64,000 nt of DNA, from NCBI RefSeq assembly GCF_001262495.1, contig NZ_LGYE01000006.1, forward strand, positions 1-64,000, read 5' to 3'. The notes beneath the pieces were generated by a model, which was given only the letters and a program-made list of their open reading frames with translations, was not told the origin of the DNA and searched no databases. Origin of the DNA: Microbacterium sp. GCS4. GTDB taxonomy: Bacteria; Actinomycetota; Actinomycetes; Actinomycetales; Microbacteriaceae. The translations under genes and the position numbers were made by a program. Each line of letters opens with the position of its first letter. Position 1 is the first letter of the stretch. This document shows, piece after piece, positions 63,340 through 64,000 of this stretch.

Positions 63340-64000
63340 CAGGCCTCCTGGGTCTGGAGTTTCGGGTGGGCGAGGCGCAGGAGGTCGCGGGGCGTCGCGC
63401 CGACGGCATCCGTCACCTCCGCCTCGGTGAGGGCGCCGCATTCGAGTCCGCGCACGACGAACCGGGCGAGCGCCCTGGCGGTCGCGGGCTCGTCCATGAT
63501 CGCGGCATCCGCGCCGTGCAGATAGGCGTCCAGCCGGCGCGCGGCGGCGGCGAAGCCCTCGCGGTAGAACGCGTACGTCGCCAGGTACCGGGTCGGCAGC
63601 TGCGACGCGTGCAGATCCCAGCCCTGGTAGTAGCCCCGCTCGAGCGAACGACGCACGAGCCGGGCATGCAGCCGCCAGGCGTCGAGGGAGTGAGCGGGAT
63701 CGCCGACCGGGATGACGTTGGTCGAGCCGTCGGACAGGCGCACGCCCGTCTCGGCGACCGCGACCTGCATGACCTGCTTGGCATGATCGGCCGCGGGATG
63801 CTCCATCGACTGGTACGCGGCGGAGATCTGCAGCGAGGCGCTGTAGTCGTAGGTGCCGTAGTGCAGCGCCGAGATCCGACCGGGTGCACGGTGCAGCAGC
63901 GTCGCGACGGGCACCGAGCCGTCGGCGGCGACGATCAGCTGCGGCGTCTCCATCTGCACCTCGAACCGCAGTCGGCCGGGAGCCAGCCCGAGGCGCTGCT
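63339..64000 (-). CDS. DUF6986 aldolase (HpcH/HpaI-like), C-terminal part
   Basis: About 220 residues are in the window; the 5' end is off the right edge. The visible part has RFEVQMETPQLI with the metal-binding Glu of HpcH/HpaI aldolases, ISALHYGTYDYSASL, and a C-terminal helical region ending HPKLQTQEA. DUF6986 proteins accompany purine/ureide genes in actinobacteria. The stop overlaps the allE start, so the two are translationally coupled. Its exact reaction is unknown to me. Confidence 0.8.
   Translation of the reverse strand, partial: QRLGLAPGRLRFEVQMETPQLIVAADGSVPVATLLHRAPGRISALHYGTYDYSASLQISAAYQSMEHPAADHAKQVMQVAVAETGVRLSDGSTNVIPVGDPAHSLDAWRLHARLVRRSLERGYYQGWDLHASQLPTRYLATYAFYREGFAAAARRLDAYLHGADAAIMDEPATARALARFVVRGLECGALTEAEVTDAVGATPRDLLRLAHPKLQTQEA

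Overview
The window looks like a chromosomal segment of a high-GC actinobacterium, most likely Microbacteriaceae and probably Microbacterium-like. The evidence is the HspR-type dnaK-grpE-dnaJ-hspR operon with HAIR operators, a bifunctional-type dCTP deaminase beside tRNA-Gly, a DUF222/HNH protein, frequent GTG starts, and GC near 70% in the few host lines I counted by hand. The species call is inference.

Layout. 1-419: minus-strand tandem promoters and a boxA-like leader typical of an rRNA operon, whose 16S gene would lie just off the left edge. 420-4403: chaperone operon (minus). 4609-11413: a flavin oxidoreductase, a DUF3817 membrane protein, an AraC regulator convergent with an MFS exporter, a secreted subtilisin, and a RIO kinase behind a tiny leader ORF. 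11469-18245: an agmatinase-family ureohydrolase, a TPP-dependent 2-oxoacid decarboxylase, an amidohydrolase and an MHS symporter, divergent from a double-length Lrp regulator across a large palindrome; this is probably a guanidino or arginine catabolic unit. 18294-26696: transporters, a DUF222/HNH protein, a divergent pair of His/Gly-rich winged-helix proteins, a TetR/DUF6069 pair, an exact 95-bp triplicate repeat, and dcd.

26861-44818 is the most interesting part. Directly after tRNA-Gly(CCC), a roughly 18-kb segment is bracketed by an exact 18-bp inverted repeat and a 10-bp direct repeat. It encodes a complete peptide ABC importer whose reading frames overlap those of both subunits of aconitase X (a cis-3-hydroxy-L-proline dehydratase family). 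It also encodes an ornithine-cyclodeaminase-family enzyme (candidate pyrroline-2-carboxylate reductase), three peptidases (M14, M17, M24), a DUF2891 protein, an SDR, an EamA permease, an L-serine dehydratase and one FadR-type GntR regulator. The same 16-bp motif, GGTGTRATACCTYACT, lies upstream of all four transcription units. I read this as one regulon for importing and dismantling peptides, plausibly proline- or hydroxyproline-containing ones.

44934-64000: an SDR and a GntR/ABC export operon. Next is a LacI-controlled carbohydrate operon with an ABC importer, an FAD oxidoreductase and a sortase-anchored beta-propeller protein. A region-2-only sigma-like protein and a small secreted protein follow. 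Last come the glyoxylate-to-glycerate genes (hyi, garR/glxR, gcl, glycerate kinase), a DUF1232 protein, and the ureide genes allE and a DUF6986 aldolase that runs off the right edge.
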